64,000 bases of DNA, from the NCBI GenBank assembly GCA_023451735.1, contig JAEXYH010000079.1:62001-126000 (forward strand). The letters run 5' to 3'. Below, piece after piece: positions 27,695-35,901 of the stretch (within the stretch, counting starts at the first letter, position 1; each line of letters begins with the position of its first letter). This stretch comes from Pseudomonadota bacterium (GTDB lineage: Bacteria > Pseudomonadota > Alphaproteobacteria > Rhizobiales > Rhizobiaceae). The notes under the pieces are model-generated. The model did not search any database. It saw only the letters and a list, made by a program, of their open reading frames with translations, and was not told the DNA's origin. The translations under genes were made by a program, and so were the position numbers.

Positions 27695-28002
27695 TTCGAC
27701 TATCCCTGAATTCAAGCCGCAATGGCACGTCATGTCGGGGATGGGCAATCGTCATATGGAGGTGAAGTTCAGTTTTGGGGATAACGTGATACGTTTACCA
27801 CGTGCCTTAAGTTGCTGGGCAAAAATATCGGTTTACTGTGTTGCGACGACAGCTGAGACGTTTGCGCAAAAGTATTTGCCCAGGGCATAACACTATTTAT
27901 CTTTTACTTCAGTGAAGTGCGGATAGACTTCGCCGATCATTTCCTATTCGTCGAACAGAAATGCAAAAGGCCCCGTCGAAACAAGGCCTTGCGAAATTCG
28001 GA
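27695..28002. other. AT-richer spacer between the acyltransferase and tRNA-Val
   Basis: No gene is seen. The stretch shares the lower GC content of the acyltransferase gene. It contains a short palindrome, ACTTCA-G-TGAAGT, at 27906-27918, and the tRNA terminator at 27963-27993. I see no duplicated tRNA 3' end that would mark an attachment site. Confidence 0.4.
27963..27993 (-). terminator. Terminator of the tRNA-Val gene
   Basis: On the minus strand, ten bases after the CCA end, AAGGCC pairs with GGCCTT around an 11-12 base loop and is followed by TTTGCATTT. Confidence 0.65.
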
Positions 28003-28077
<75 letters not shown>

Positions 28078-28237
28078 ATCCGATGTCGGCGCATAGACCA
28101 TACGTTGATCGGGCCGTCAACTGGTTTTTTGGAAGAATGCGAAGCTTTTTTGACGGCCGCGCATTTTCGGGATTTTGGGGCTGTGGATGACTGCAGGCGG
28201 TGCTTGGGCCGGTCATTGCGATGCCCGGAAAACAGAT

Positions 28238-28259
28238 GAGGCGCCCGAATGGGCGCCTC
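28238..28259 (-). terminator. Terminator of cpdR
   Basis: A perfect nine-base-pair stem, GAGGCGCCC with GGGCGCCTC around a four-base loop, lies 28 bases after the cpdR stop. On the minus strand it is followed by ATCTGTTTTCC, a modest T run. Confidence 0.7.
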
Positions 28260-28287
28260 GATCATGCGATTGATTCTGAAAAAAGTT

Positions 28288-28653
28288 TCAGGCTGCAGCG
28301 AGCATCTTGTTCACTTCGTCGACCAGATCGCGAAGGTGGAATGGCTTGGAGAGAACCTTGGCGTCCTTCGGAGCCTTTGAATCGGAATTCAGGGCAACGG
28401 CGGCAAAACCGGTGATGAACATCACCTTGAGATCCGGGTCGAGTTCGGTGGCGCGGCGGGCAAGCTCGATGCCGTCCATTTCCGGCATGACGATGTCGGT
28501 CAGGAGCAGCGAGAAGGGCTCTTCGCGGAGCCGATCATAGGCGCTCGCGCCATTGTCGAAAGAGGCGACCTTGTATCCCGCCTTTTCCAGTGCCTTCACC
28601 AGAAAACGGCGCATATCGTTGTCGTCTTCGGCGAGAAGGATTTTCTGTATCAT
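28288..28653 (-). CDS. cpdR: Single-domain response regulator CpdR
   Basis: The 121-residue protein is a lone receiver domain: acidic pair ED-D near residues 9-11, phosphoacceptor Asp53 in LLTDIVMPEMDGIELARRA, Thr/Ser region FITGF, and Lys in LSKPF. The length and sequence match CpdR, which in its unphosphorylated form promotes delivery of substrates such as CtrA to ClpXP in alphaproteobacteria and is controlled by the CckA-ChpT phosphorelay. The ATG at 28653 gives the family N-terminus MIQKILLAEDD. The neighbouring N-formylglutamate amidohydrolase and hisN genes form an arrangement known in rhizobia. Confidence 0.9.
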   Translation of the reverse strand: MIQKILLAEDDNDMRRFLVKALEKAGYKVASFDNGASAYDRLREEPFSLLLTDIVMPEMDGIELARRATELDPDLKVMFITGFAAVALNSDSKAPKDAKVLSKPFHLRDLVDEVNKMLAAA

Positions 28654-28833
28654 CGTCGGGACCGTATCCGTGCATGCCTGAGGTTGTATGAGCCATCCAT
28701 AATGCCAGCTTACGGTAAATTTCCGTTTAACCGGCATGGAGCGGCGTTTGGTGGGATATACATAGTATGGACTTGGCGCCGGGCAACTGGCAACATGCCA
28801 CATCAGACTTGTTCGTGACATGGTAAAGGCAGG

Positions 28834-29721
28834 ATGGATCAGTCCGCGGGAGATTTTCAAGGGTTTGAGGTCAGGGAACCGGCGGCGCAGACAATCCCAT
28901 TCGTCTTCAATTCACCGCATAGCGGCAACCATTTTCCTGTGGATTTCCTGGCGAGCAGCCATCTGGACTCGCTTTCGATCAGGCGCTCCGCCGATCACTA
29001 CGTCGACGAGCTTTTTGCCGACGCCCCGGAACTGGGCGCGCCGCTTCTCGTCGCACACTTTCCGCGTGCATATCTGGATGTCAACCGCGAGCCTTACGAA
29101 TTAGACCCGCGCATGTTCGATGGACCGCTGCCGCCCTATGTGAATATAGGCTCGATGAGGGTCGCGGGCGGTCTTGGAACCATTCCGCGCATCGTGGCGG
29201 AGAACATGGATATCTACCGCAAGCGGCTTTCGGTCGATGAGGGATTGTCCCGTATCGAGGCGATTTATAAACCTTATCACGCCTGCCTGCGCAAACTGAT
29301 CGCACGCACCCATGCGCGTTTCGGCATCGGCATCCTGATCGATTGCCACTCCATGCCGGGCAATATCCGGCTGTCCGGTTCGGATGTGCGACCGGATTTC
29401 ATCATCGGTGATCGCTACGGCACCAGTGCATCGGCCGAGCTTTCGCGTGCGGCGTTGCAGTTCTTCGACGACATGGGTTTTTCGGCCGTTCGCAACAAGC
29501 CCTATGCGGGCGGCTTCATAACAGAGCATTACGGTCGCCCGGTTCGCGGTCTGCATGCGCTGCAGATCGAAATCAACCGCGGCCTCTATGTCGATGAGGT
29601 AACGCTGGAGAAAAAAGCGGAATTTCCGCTGGTTGCTGCGGCGCTTTCCACCTTCATGCGGCAGATGTCGGAGTTCGTCGGCGAGTTTTCCGACGATGCC
29701 GGCGCGCTCGCGGCCGAATAA
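28834..29721 (+). CDS. N-formylglutamate amidohydrolase family protein
   Basis: The 295-residue protein belongs to the FGase (HutG-like) family, zinc-dependent hydrolases that deformylate N-formylglutamate. Seen motifs are FNSPHSGNHFP near the N-terminus, the metal-binding-like DCHSMPG, and GGFITEHYGRP followed by ALQIEINRGLY. No other hut gene is nearby, so the true substrate may be another N-formyl amino acid. It is divergent from cpdR. Confidence 0.88.
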   Translation: MDQSAGDFQGFEVREPAAQTIPFVFNSPHSGNHFPVDFLASSHLDSLSIRRSADHYVDELFADAPELGAPLLVAHFPRAYLDVNREPYELDPRMFDGPLPPYVNIGSMRVAGGLGTIPRIVAENMDIYRKRLSVDEGLSRIEAIYKPYHACLRKLIARTHARFGIGILIDCHSMPGNIRLSGSDVRPDFIIGDRYGTSASAELSRAALQFFDDMGFSAVRNKPYAGGFITEHYGRPVRGLHALQIEINRGLYVDEVTLEKKAEFPLVAAALSTFMRQMSEFVGEFSDDAGALAAE

Positions 29722-29778
29722 TCAGAATCTCATCAAGTCCGGCGCTCAGCCGCCCTTCATCCATGGCTGTGATGCGGG

Positions 29779-29856
29779 CAAAAAAAACCGCGCTCATCGC
29801 GCGGCTAAGTCTAGGGAGGAAACACCCAAGGAGGGTATTTACAGTCAAAGACTGTG
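29779..29856 (-). ncRNA. Trans-acting-type sRNA with two anti-Shine-Dalgarno modules
   Basis: Reading the minus strand: hairpin ACAGTC-TTT-GACTGT (29855-29841), hairpin ACCC-TCCTT-GGGT (29836-29824) with a CCTCCTT module, an unpaired segment TTTCCTCCCTAG, then a terminator CCGCGC-GATGA-GCGCGG (29804-29788) followed by eight T. The total of about 78 bases, three-hairpin layout and CU-rich anti-SD segments are features of alpha-proteobacterial sRNAs such as the alpha-r families and MmgR-like RNAs; which family it belongs to I cannot tell. A short reading frame overlapping it has no ribosome site and is not taken as a gene. Confidence 0.8.
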
Positions 29857-29862
29857 ATTAAG

Positions 29863-29891
29863 AAAATCGGCCAGTTTTGCACATTTGTCAA
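29863..29891 (-). promoter_or_regulatory. Promoter of the sRNA
   Basis: On the minus strand a perfect -35 box TTGACA (29891-29886) and a -10-like GATTTT (29868-29863) are 17 bases apart. The predicted transcript start falls seven bases on, at the base of the first hairpin of the sRNA. Confidence 0.7.
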
Positions 29892-30046
29892 TCATATTTT
29901 TCCGGTGATTAAATTTGCGTCATTTTTGGGCTTTCTGATTAAGGAGACGGCATCGAAAGCGGTTTTCTTCGGCAGCAAGAGGCCCTAAGAACGATGTGTG
30001 CCGCTTCCTCTCTCGTGCTTTTACGTCATAACCCAAGGATCTGCCG

Positions 30047-30823
30047 ATGCTGCCTGACCGCGATTTCTTCGATGCGCTTGCCGATGCCGCCAAGAGTGAG
30101 ACGCTGCCGCGGTTTCGTACGGGAATTTCCGTCGTCAACAAGGCGGCTGGTGGGTTCGATCCCGTGACCGAAGGCGACAGGGCCGCCGAGACGGCGATCC
30201 GATCGCTGATCGAGAAACGTTTTCCCGATCACGGCATACTCGGCGAGGAGCATGAGAGCATCGGGCTCGATCGCGAGCATGTCTGGGTGATCGATCCGAT
30301 CGACGGAACGCGGGCGTTCATTTCCGGCCTGCCGGTCTGGGGTACGCTGATCGGGTTCCGCTCCAATAGTCGCGCAACCATGGGAATGATGGATCAGCCA
30401 TTTACCGGCGAGCGTTATTTCGCCGACGGCAGCCATTCCTGGTATTCGGGGCCGGATGGCGAACGACAGCTTTCGGTGCGTGATTGCGGGTCGCTTTCCG
30501 ATGCCATTCTGTTCACGACCTCACCGCATATCTTCCAGGGGGATGATCTCAAGCGCTACCATTCTGTCGAGGAGAAGGTGCGGCTGTTCCGTTATGGCTG
30601 CGATTGTTATGCCTATGCGCTGCTTGCGGCAGGGCATATCGATCTTGTGGTCGAAAACAGCCTACAGCCCTATGATGTCGGAGCGCTCATCCCGATCATC
30701 GAACAGGCGGGCGGTATCATCACGACCTGGGACGGTGGCCGACCGGAGAATGGCGGCAATATCGTCGCGGCCGGATCAAAGGCCGTTTACGAGCAGGCGA
30801 TGGCGTTGCTCGCCGGGCGATAA
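30047..30823 (+). CDS. hisN: Histidinol-phosphatase, inositol-monophosphatase type (HisN)
   Basis: The 258-residue enzyme is of the inositol monophosphatase fold: metal-binding GEEHES, WVIDPIDGTRAFISG and the C-terminal PYDVGALIPIIEQAGG. In alphaproteobacteria this sequence type is the histidinol-phosphatase that completes histidine biosynthesis. It stands next to the amidohydrolase gene in several rhizobia. Its stop is 10 bases from the stop of the convergent hydrolase gene. Confidence 0.88.
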   Translation: MLPDRDFFDALADAAKSETLPRFRTGISVVNKAAGGFDPVTEGDRAAETAIRSLIEKRFPDHGILGEEHESIGLDREHVWVIDPIDGTRAFISGLPVWGTLIGFRSNSRATMGMMDQPFTGERYFADGSHSWYSGPDGERQLSVRDCGSLSDAILFTTSPHIFQGDDLKRYHSVEEKVRLFRYGCDCYAYALLAAGHIDLVVENSLQPYDVGALIPIIEQAGGIITTWDGGRPENGGNIVAAGSKAVYEQAMALLAGR

Positions 30824-30832
30824 GAGAAGCCG

Positions 30833-31819
30833 TCAAGCGGCGGTTTCGGCCATGTCCAAGCCGCCATCGAGGCCTGGCATGAAGGTTTCTATCGCGTCCA
30901 TGGCCTGGGCTCGATAGATATCCTTTTCCTGAAACAGTTCGTGCCGGCCGCCGGTGACCGTGATGAGTTGTCCGGCGCGAAAATTCCGGGACAGGTTTTC
31001 CTGCAGACGATAGGGCACGACACCATCGAGTACCGGGGCGAGGATCAGTGTCGGAATGGTGATTTCCGTCAGGTGAGACTGTAGTGAAACGCGGGAAGCC
31101 GCTTTCAGTGTCTCGTGGACCCATCGCGCCGTCGGGGCGCCGACGGTCAGGTTCTGGAAGGCCTTATAGAGGTCGAGGTTACGGTCGAACCGTCTCCGGT
31201 CACCGGTCAGTCCATTGCCTTCGAAGGGGATCTGCCGACGGTCGCCACCGAGTTGGATGCCTCCGAGCCCGGTCCAGGACATCAATCGTGCCAGCGGACG
31301 AGCAAATTTTTCCGAGGCAGGCTGTCCGTGGAAGCCGATATAGGGTGAAGCCAGCGCCATCCTGCTGATGCGATTCGACAGGCGCGGTGCGGCGGAAAGG
31401 GCAATCAGCGCGCCGGTGGAATGGGCGACAAGGAAGAAGGGCAGGCGGGCATCGGGCAGCACGACCTGTTCCAGAAAGATTTCCAGATCCTTTTCGTAAT
31501 CAGAAAAACGGTGGACATGCCCTTTCTTCGGATCCTTCTTCAGGCGATCCGACCCGCCTTGCCCGCGCAGGTCATAGGTCGCGACCCAGAGGCCCATGGC
31601 ATTGAGGTTGCGGATCGTTTCGAAATATTTCTCGATAAACTCGTTGCGCCCCTGGAGGAGCACGATAGTGCCCCGTGCCGGCACGACATCTGACCGAAAC
31701 AGGCCGTAACGGATTTCTACACCGCGATGGCCGGTGAAATAACCTGCGGAATAGTTGCCCGGCGCGGGATTGGCCGAGGTAAGGCGGAAGATATCGTCGC
31801 TGATTTGGGGCTCGCTCAT
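30833..31819 (-). CDS. Alpha/beta hydrolase, lysophospholipase-like
   Basis: The 328-residue protein has the monoacylglycerol lipase/PldB-like layout: IVLLQGRNEFIEKY, TYDLRGQGGSDR, nucleophile elbow VAHSTGALIAL, acid region LAPVLDGVVP and C-terminal His in GGRHELFQE. It probably hydrolyses a lysophospholipid or short ester. MSEPQISDD at 31819 is the chosen start; the frame continues to 32014 without similarity. Confidence 0.87.
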   Translation of the reverse strand: MSEPQISDDIFRLTSANPAPGNYSAGYFTGHRGVEIRYGLFRSDVVPARGTIVLLQGRNEFIEKYFETIRNLNAMGLWVATYDLRGQGGSDRLKKDPKKGHVHRFSDYEKDLEIFLEQVVLPDARLPFFLVAHSTGALIALSAAPRLSNRISRMALASPYIGFHGQPASEKFARPLARLMSWTGLGGIQLGGDRRQIPFEGNGLTGDRRRFDRNLDLYKAFQNLTVGAPTARWVHETLKAASRVSLQSHLTEITIPTLILAPVLDGVVPYRLQENLSRNFRAGQLITVTGGRHELFQEKDIYRAQAMDAIETFMPGLDGGLDMAETAA

Positions 31820-32258
31820 GATTTCAGCGTTAGGCGAGTGTGGCGGCAGGTCAAGCAAAATCACCGCTTCCGATGCTGGTATGTTCTGGTTGGGGAGGGC
31901 CAGGCGTCGTTGATCCAGCTTGGGGAAAAGAGGGCCGGAACCGGCGACACGGGGATGACAGCGCGGTTCCGGCAAGGCTGACCGAAGCGAAGGGACGAAT
32001 ATGCTTCGGTCCAAGGAGGCATGCCGCCTTCCAGAACATCGCTTCTAGCAATATGGGCCTGAACCTTAGCAAAACCGGCTGTTCATGCGGTATTCATTGC
32101 CAAAACGGCCGTGACATGTGGGGTCTTGAAGGGCGTGCAGGCAATTCCCATCTTCACTCTGCAGGCGCCGAAAGGGTCTGCTGAACGGGGTCTTCATCGC
32201 CATTACGGGATGTGGATGCCCAAATCAAAACCGCAACGTCGCTTCCATGGAGGACATT
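31820..32258. other. Divergent intergenic region of the hydrolase and Hsp20 genes
   Basis: This 439-base gap holds the heat-shock promoter and RNA thermometer of the Hsp20 gene in its right half (from 32125). The left half, 31820-32120, contains no gene I can support. Confidence 0.5.
32125..32153 (+). promoter_or_regulatory. RpoH (sigma-32) type heat-shock promoter
   Basis: CTTGAA at 32125-32130 and TCCCATCT at 32146-32153 are separated by 15 bases. This agrees with the CTTGAA / CCCCATnT heat-shock consensus in all but one position. Transcription would start near 32160, giving a leader of about 100 bases before the Hsp20 start codon. Confidence 0.75.
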
Positions 32259-32261
32259 ATG
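32160..32261 (+). promoter_or_regulatory. ROSE-type RNA thermometer in the Hsp20 leader
   Basis: The last hairpin pairs GTCGCTTCC (32238-32246) with the Shine-Dalgarno sequence GGAGGAC (32249-32255), with one unpaired G (32241) inside the conserved UYGCU-type motif (TCGCT, 32239-32243). Two further hairpins upstream (GCAG...CTGC, and a CATC...GATG stem within GGG...CCC) complete the multi-hairpin layout known for ROSE elements of rhizobial small heat-shock genes. At low temperature it would block ribosome access to the ATG at 32259. Confidence 0.8.
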
Positions 32262-32741
32262 CGTCACGTCGATTTTTCCCCTCTCTATCGCTCCACAGTC
32301 GGTTTCGACCGCCTCTTCAATCTTCTCGACAATCGCAACTTCGGCGATCAGGGGCAAAGCTATCCGCCCTATAATATCGAGCGGACCGGTGAAAACACCT
32401 ACCGCATCACCATGGCCGTCGCTGGTTTCGACGAAAAGGAACTTTCGATCGAATTCCAGGCCCATGCGCTGACCGTAAAAGGCGAAAAGGCCGACGAAGA
32501 TGGTGCCGATCAGAACGAATATCTCTATCGCGGCATTGCCAAGCGCGCCTTCGAGCGACGCTTCCAGCTTGCCGATCATGTCGAAGTCGAAACCGCTTCG
32601 TTGAAGAACGGCTTGCTTCACATCGACCTCATCCGGAACATCCCGGAAGCGATGAAGCCGCGCCGTATCTCTATTGCAGCTGAGGCTGGCGATACGACCA
32701 AGACGATCGAAGCCCAGGTGGCGCCGCAACAGGTTAATTAA
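32259..32741 (+). CDS. Hsp20-family small heat-shock protein (IbpA-like)
   Basis: The 160-residue chaperone holds unfolding proteins. It has the Hsp20 N-terminus MRHVDFSPLYRSTVGFDRLF and the alpha-crystallin domain (about residues 35-130) with ENTYRITMAVAGF and the C-terminal consensus ASLKNGLLHIDL. The second of two close ATG codons, at 32259, is preferred because GGAGGA lies five bases before it; the other at 32247 overlaps that site. Control by an RpoH promoter and a ROSE thermometer is indicated. Confidence 0.93.
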   Translation: MRHVDFSPLYRSTVGFDRLFNLLDNRNFGDQGQSYPPYNIERTGENTYRITMAVAGFDEKELSIEFQAHALTVKGEKADEDGADQNEYLYRGIAKRAFERRFQLADHVEVETASLKNGLLHIDLIRNIPEAMKPRRISIAAEAGDTTKTIEAQVAPQQVN

Positions 32742-32782
32742 AGCTTCGCATCATTTGATCCTCCCATCAAAGACCGCAAGCT

Positions 32783-32816
32783 GACGCCCCTTCCTTTCGC
32801 GAGGAGGGGGCGTTTT
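32783..32816 (+). terminator. Rho-independent terminator of the Hsp20 gene
   Basis: A stem of ACGCCCCTTCC with GGAGGGGGCGT around an 8-base loop is followed by TTTTCG, about 40 bases after the Hsp20 stop. Confidence 0.85.
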
Positions 32817-32831
32817 CGTATTCGAGTTCAG

Positions 32832-33830
32832 TTACGCCGCAGCCGGCTCCGCCTTCAATTCCTTCGCCTTCAGGCGTTCTGCGTATTTCTGCGCCAGTAC
32901 CGCGCAGGTCATCAGCTGGATCTGGTGGAACAGCATGATGGGGAGCACGATTGCGCCGATGGATGCGGAGCTGCCTGCAAAGATGGCGTTGGCCATCGGC
33001 ACACCGCTTGCCAGCGACTTTTTCGAGCCGCAAAAGGTGATGGTAATTTCGTCCTCTTTTGAGAAGCCGAGCAGCCTGCTGCCGAACATGGTGATGCAGA
33101 GAACGGCGGCGAGCAGGACGATATCGAGGCCGATGACCACGGCGATATCGGCAATAGAGAAGGTTTGCCAGATGCCTTCCATCACGGCCGTCGAAAAGGC
33201 GAGATAGACCACCATCAGGATGGAGCCACGGTCGAAGGGCGTCAGCAGCTTCTTCTTCGAGCGGATCCAGTTGCCGATCCAGGGCTGCAAAATCTGGCCG
33301 AGAATGAAGGGCGCGAGCAGCTGAAGCGCGATCTTTTCCAGTGCATCAAGGGAAACGCCGTCGCCGCCCGTTGTCGACAGAAGCAGCGCGATGAGAGCAG
33401 GCGTCAGGAACATGCCGAGAATATTGGAGCCGGATGCGGCAACGATGGCGGCCGGAACATTGCCGCCGGCCATCGAGGTGAAGGCGATCGACGATTGCAC
33501 CGTCGAGGGCAGAACGCAGAGGAACAGCATGCCGAGATAAAGCGGTGCCGGCAGGATGCTCTCGGGGATGAAGCCCAAGGCAAGCCCGAGAAGCGGGAAG
33601 ATGGCGAATGTGGTGAGCACGATCGTCAGGTGCAGCCGCCAGTGAAGCACGCCGGCAATCACCGTGTCGCGTGCCAGACGCGCACCATGCAGGAAGAAAA
33701 GCAGGCCGATGGCGATGTCGGTTGCAATGGCGAACCAGTCCGCCCAGACGCCGTGGATGGGGAGAATGGACGCCAGGATGACCGTTCCCAACAGCATCAT
33801 CGTATATTGGTCGGGCAGGAAACGCTTCAT
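32832..33830 (-). CDS. SBF-like (SLC10A7/YfeH-type) transporter
   Basis: The 332-residue protein has nine or ten membrane helices and is like bile acid:sodium symporter family proteins: MKRFLPDQYTMMLLGTVILAS, LFLCVLPSTVQSSIAFTSMAGGN (the family core), and SGSNILGMFLTPALIALLL. Substrate unknown. It is divergent from a LysR gene that probably regulates it. Confidence 0.87.
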   Translation of the reverse strand: MKRFLPDQYTMMLLGTVILASILPIHGVWADWFAIATDIAIGLLFFLHGARLARDTVIAGVLHWRLHLTIVLTTFAIFPLLGLALGFIPESILPAPLYLGMLFLCVLPSTVQSSIAFTSMAGGNVPAAIVAASGSNILGMFLTPALIALLLSTTGGDGVSLDALEKIALQLLAPFILGQILQPWIGNWIRSKKKLLTPFDRGSILMVVYLAFSTAVMEGIWQTFSIADIAVVIGLDIVLLAAVLCITMFGSRLLGFSKEDEITITFCGSKKSLASGVPMANAIFAGSSASIGAIVLPIMLFHQIQLMTCAVLAQKYAERLKAKELKAEPAAA

Positions 33831-33888
33831 CGCATGCTCCTCAGGCTCTTATCCTTCAAGGTAGAAAGGTTGTGGTCTCTCTTATCGT

Positions 33889-33900
33889 GAATTAGAATTC
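33889..33900. promoter_or_regulatory. Small inverted repeat between the SBF and LysR genes
   Basis: GAATT-AG-AATTC lies in the 103-base gap between the two divergent starts (33830 and 33934). LysR proteins bind such sites in shared promoter regions; this is a candidate only. Confidence 0.35.
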
Positions 33901-33933
33901 AACCATTAACAGTTATCACAAAGCACAATATCG

Positions 33934-34788
33934 ATGCTCAATCTTCATCAACTCGACAGTTTCCTTATGCTGCAACAGACCGGGAGTTTCACCGAAGCGG
34001 CGGCAAGGCTTGGGGTTGGGCAATCGACGGTGACGCAGCATATTCAGCGTTTGGAGAAATCGCTGGGGCGCCAGCTCGTTTTTCGTGACACGCATCAGGT
34101 AAGGTTGACCGCCGATGGCGAGGCGCTTGTGGGTTATGCGCGCGGTATGTTGGATCTCAACGGTCAAGTGTTGTCACTCTTCGGCGAAAGCCGACTGCGC
34201 GGGCGGCTGAGGCTCGGAGTGTCGGAAGATGTCGTCGCCAACCGGTTGACGGGGATATTGGAGGATTTCATTCGCCTCCATCCGCTGGTCGATCTGGAAC
34301 TGACCGTGGCGCTATCGGCCGTGCTCAACCAGATGCAGGATGTCGGTGACCTCGATCTCGTGCTTGCCAAGCGGCATGTCGGTGAAACGCATGGCAAGCT
34401 GTTGTATCGGGAGCCGCTGGTCTGGCTGGCGCGTGATCCTCATTTCGCGCCGGCCAAAGATCTGGTGCTGCCGCTGATCGCCTTTCCTCCGCCTTCGATC
34501 ACCCGGCGTGTGGTGCAGGAGGCGCTGGATCGTGAAAAGCTTGCCTGGCGTGTCGTCTGCACGTGCGGCAGCCTGAGCGGGCTCACGGCTGCTGCGCGTG
34601 CCGGCATGGGCGTAATGGTGCAACCGCGCAGCATGGTGCCGGAGGGTTTGCGGGAAATCGCCGGTGACCGCCTGCCGCGGCTGGAGGACGTGGAGTTCGT
34701 CCTTATCCCGCGGCGCGGCGCCGATGCGGTGATGGTCGAGGCTCTGTCGAGCCTGATTGCGGCACGGATCATGCCGCAATCGATCTAG
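33934..34788 (+). CDS. LysR-family transcriptional regulator
   Basis: The 284-residue protein has an N-terminal winged helix (LNLHQLDSFLMLQQTGSFTEAAARLGVGQSTVTQHIQRLE region) and a LysR-type substrate-binding domain from about residue 90. It is transcribed divergently from the SBF transporter gene and is its likely regulator. It converges on the threonine aldolase gene. Confidence 0.9.
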   Translation: MLNLHQLDSFLMLQQTGSFTEAAARLGVGQSTVTQHIQRLEKSLGRQLVFRDTHQVRLTADGEALVGYARGMLDLNGQVLSLFGESRLRGRLRLGVSEDVVANRLTGILEDFIRLHPLVDLELTVALSAVLNQMQDVGDLDLVLAKRHVGETHGKLLYREPLVWLARDPHFAPAKDLVLPLIAFPPPSITRRVVQEALDREKLAWRVVCTCGSLSGLTAAARAGMGVMVQPRSMVPEGLREIAGDRLPRLEDVEFVLIPRRGADAVMVEALSSLIAARIMPQSI

Positions 34789-34848
34789 ATCATTTCTCCC
34801 GCCGAGCGCTTTCGTCTTCGGGAGAGACGAGGGGCTGCTTGGTGAACC

Positions 34849-35901
34849 TCAGGCCGAGGCGCAGATCGACAGGAACTGATCCACGTCTTCCTGGGTCGTG
34901 GCGAAGGACGTCACCATGCGGATAAGCGCCTCATCCTTGCCAACCTTTTCGGGCATGTCACGTGGTTCCAGCCAATCGTAGAACTTTGCGCCCTGTTCAG
35001 CTGCTGCTTTCGCAGATGCTTTCGGCAGGACGGCGAAGACTTCGTTGGATTCGGTCTGCCAAGCGAGACGGGCGCTGTTGAGCGACCCGAAGCCCACGCG
35101 CAGGCGATCGGCCATGGCATTGGCATGGCTGGCGAGGCCGATCCAGAGGTCGTCCTTCAGATAGGCTTCAAACTGAGCCGCGATAAAGCGCGACTTGGAA
35201 AAGAGCTGGGCGGTGCGCTTGCGGAGGAAGGCAAAGTCTTTGGCCAGTTGCGGATCGAAGAAGACGATCGCTTCCGCGCACCAGCAGCCATTCTTCGTGC
35301 CGCCGAAGGAAAGGACGTCGACGCCGCGTTTCCAGGTCATTTCCGCCGGCGAGCATCCGAGCGAAACGAGAGCATTGGCGAAGCGTGCGCCGTCCATATG
35401 GAGCGGCAGGCCGTTCTCCTTGGCAATCCTCGAGATCGTGTCGATCTCGTCGAGCGTATATATGGTGCCGACCTCGGTCGCCTGGGTCATGGTGACGGCG
35501 GCGGCGCGGCCATGGTGTACGGCATCCTGCGGATAGCGGGCAATGCGCTCAACCAGATTTTCTGGCAGCATCTTGCCGACGGGGCCTTCGACGCCAACCA
35601 TACGCATGCCGGAAAAGAAGTCCGGTGCGCCGCATTCGTCTTCGATCACATGGGCTTCGGTATGGCAGAAGGTGAGGCCGCCGGGGCGTGCGATGCTGGC
35701 AAGCGAGAGTGAATTGGCTGCCGTGCCGGTGGCGACAAAAAAGACAGCCACTTCTTTCTCGAAGATCTCGTTGAAACGCTGCTCAATGGAGCGGTCGAGT
35801 TCGCTCGTTCCATAGGCTGCGGCAAAACGAGTCGATTCCTTCGACAGGCGTTCGTTGATGGCAGGGTGGGCTCCTGCCCAGTTGTCGGAGGCGAAGAACA
35901 T
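34849..35901 (-). CDS. ltaE: Low-specificity L-threonine aldolase
   Basis: The 350-residue PLP enzyme cleaves L-threonine or allo-threonine to glycine and acetaldehyde. Family signs are FFVATGTAANSLSLAS, HIEDECG-like HVIEDECGAP, LHMDGARFANA and the PLP lysine Lys203 in SFGGTKNG. The product has the normal length. It is a single-gene unit facing leftward from the gltB upstream region. Confidence 0.92.
   Translation of the reverse strand: MFFASDNWAGAHPAINERLSKESTRFAAAYGTSELDRSIEQRFNEIFEKEVAVFFVATGTAANSLSLASIARPGGLTFCHTEAHVIEDECGAPDFFSGMRMVGVEGPVGKMLPENLVERIARYPQDAVHHGRAAAVTMTQATEVGTIYTLDEIDTISRIAKENGLPLHMDGARFANALVSLGCSPAEMTWKRGVDVLSFGGTKNGCWCAEAIVFFDPQLAKDFAFLRKRTAQLFSKSRFIAAQFEAYLKDDLWIGLASHANAMADRLRVGFGSLNSARLAWQTESNEVFAVLPKASAKAAAEQGAKFYDWLEPRDMPEKVGKDEALIRMVTSFATTQEDVDQFLSICASA

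Larger units (their letters stand above)
29722..30046. other. Intergenic region carrying a minus-strand sRNA gene
   Basis: The 325-base gap between the amidohydrolase and hisN holds the sRNA at 29779-29856 and its promoter. The remainder, 29892-30046, is the hisN upstream region; I see no further feature in it. Confidence 0.5.

Noticed and set aside
29654..29848. A 64-codon minus-strand frame over the sRNA
   Set aside because: Three structural elements and a terminator explain the sequence better as an RNA gene; the frame runs into the amidohydrolase gene.
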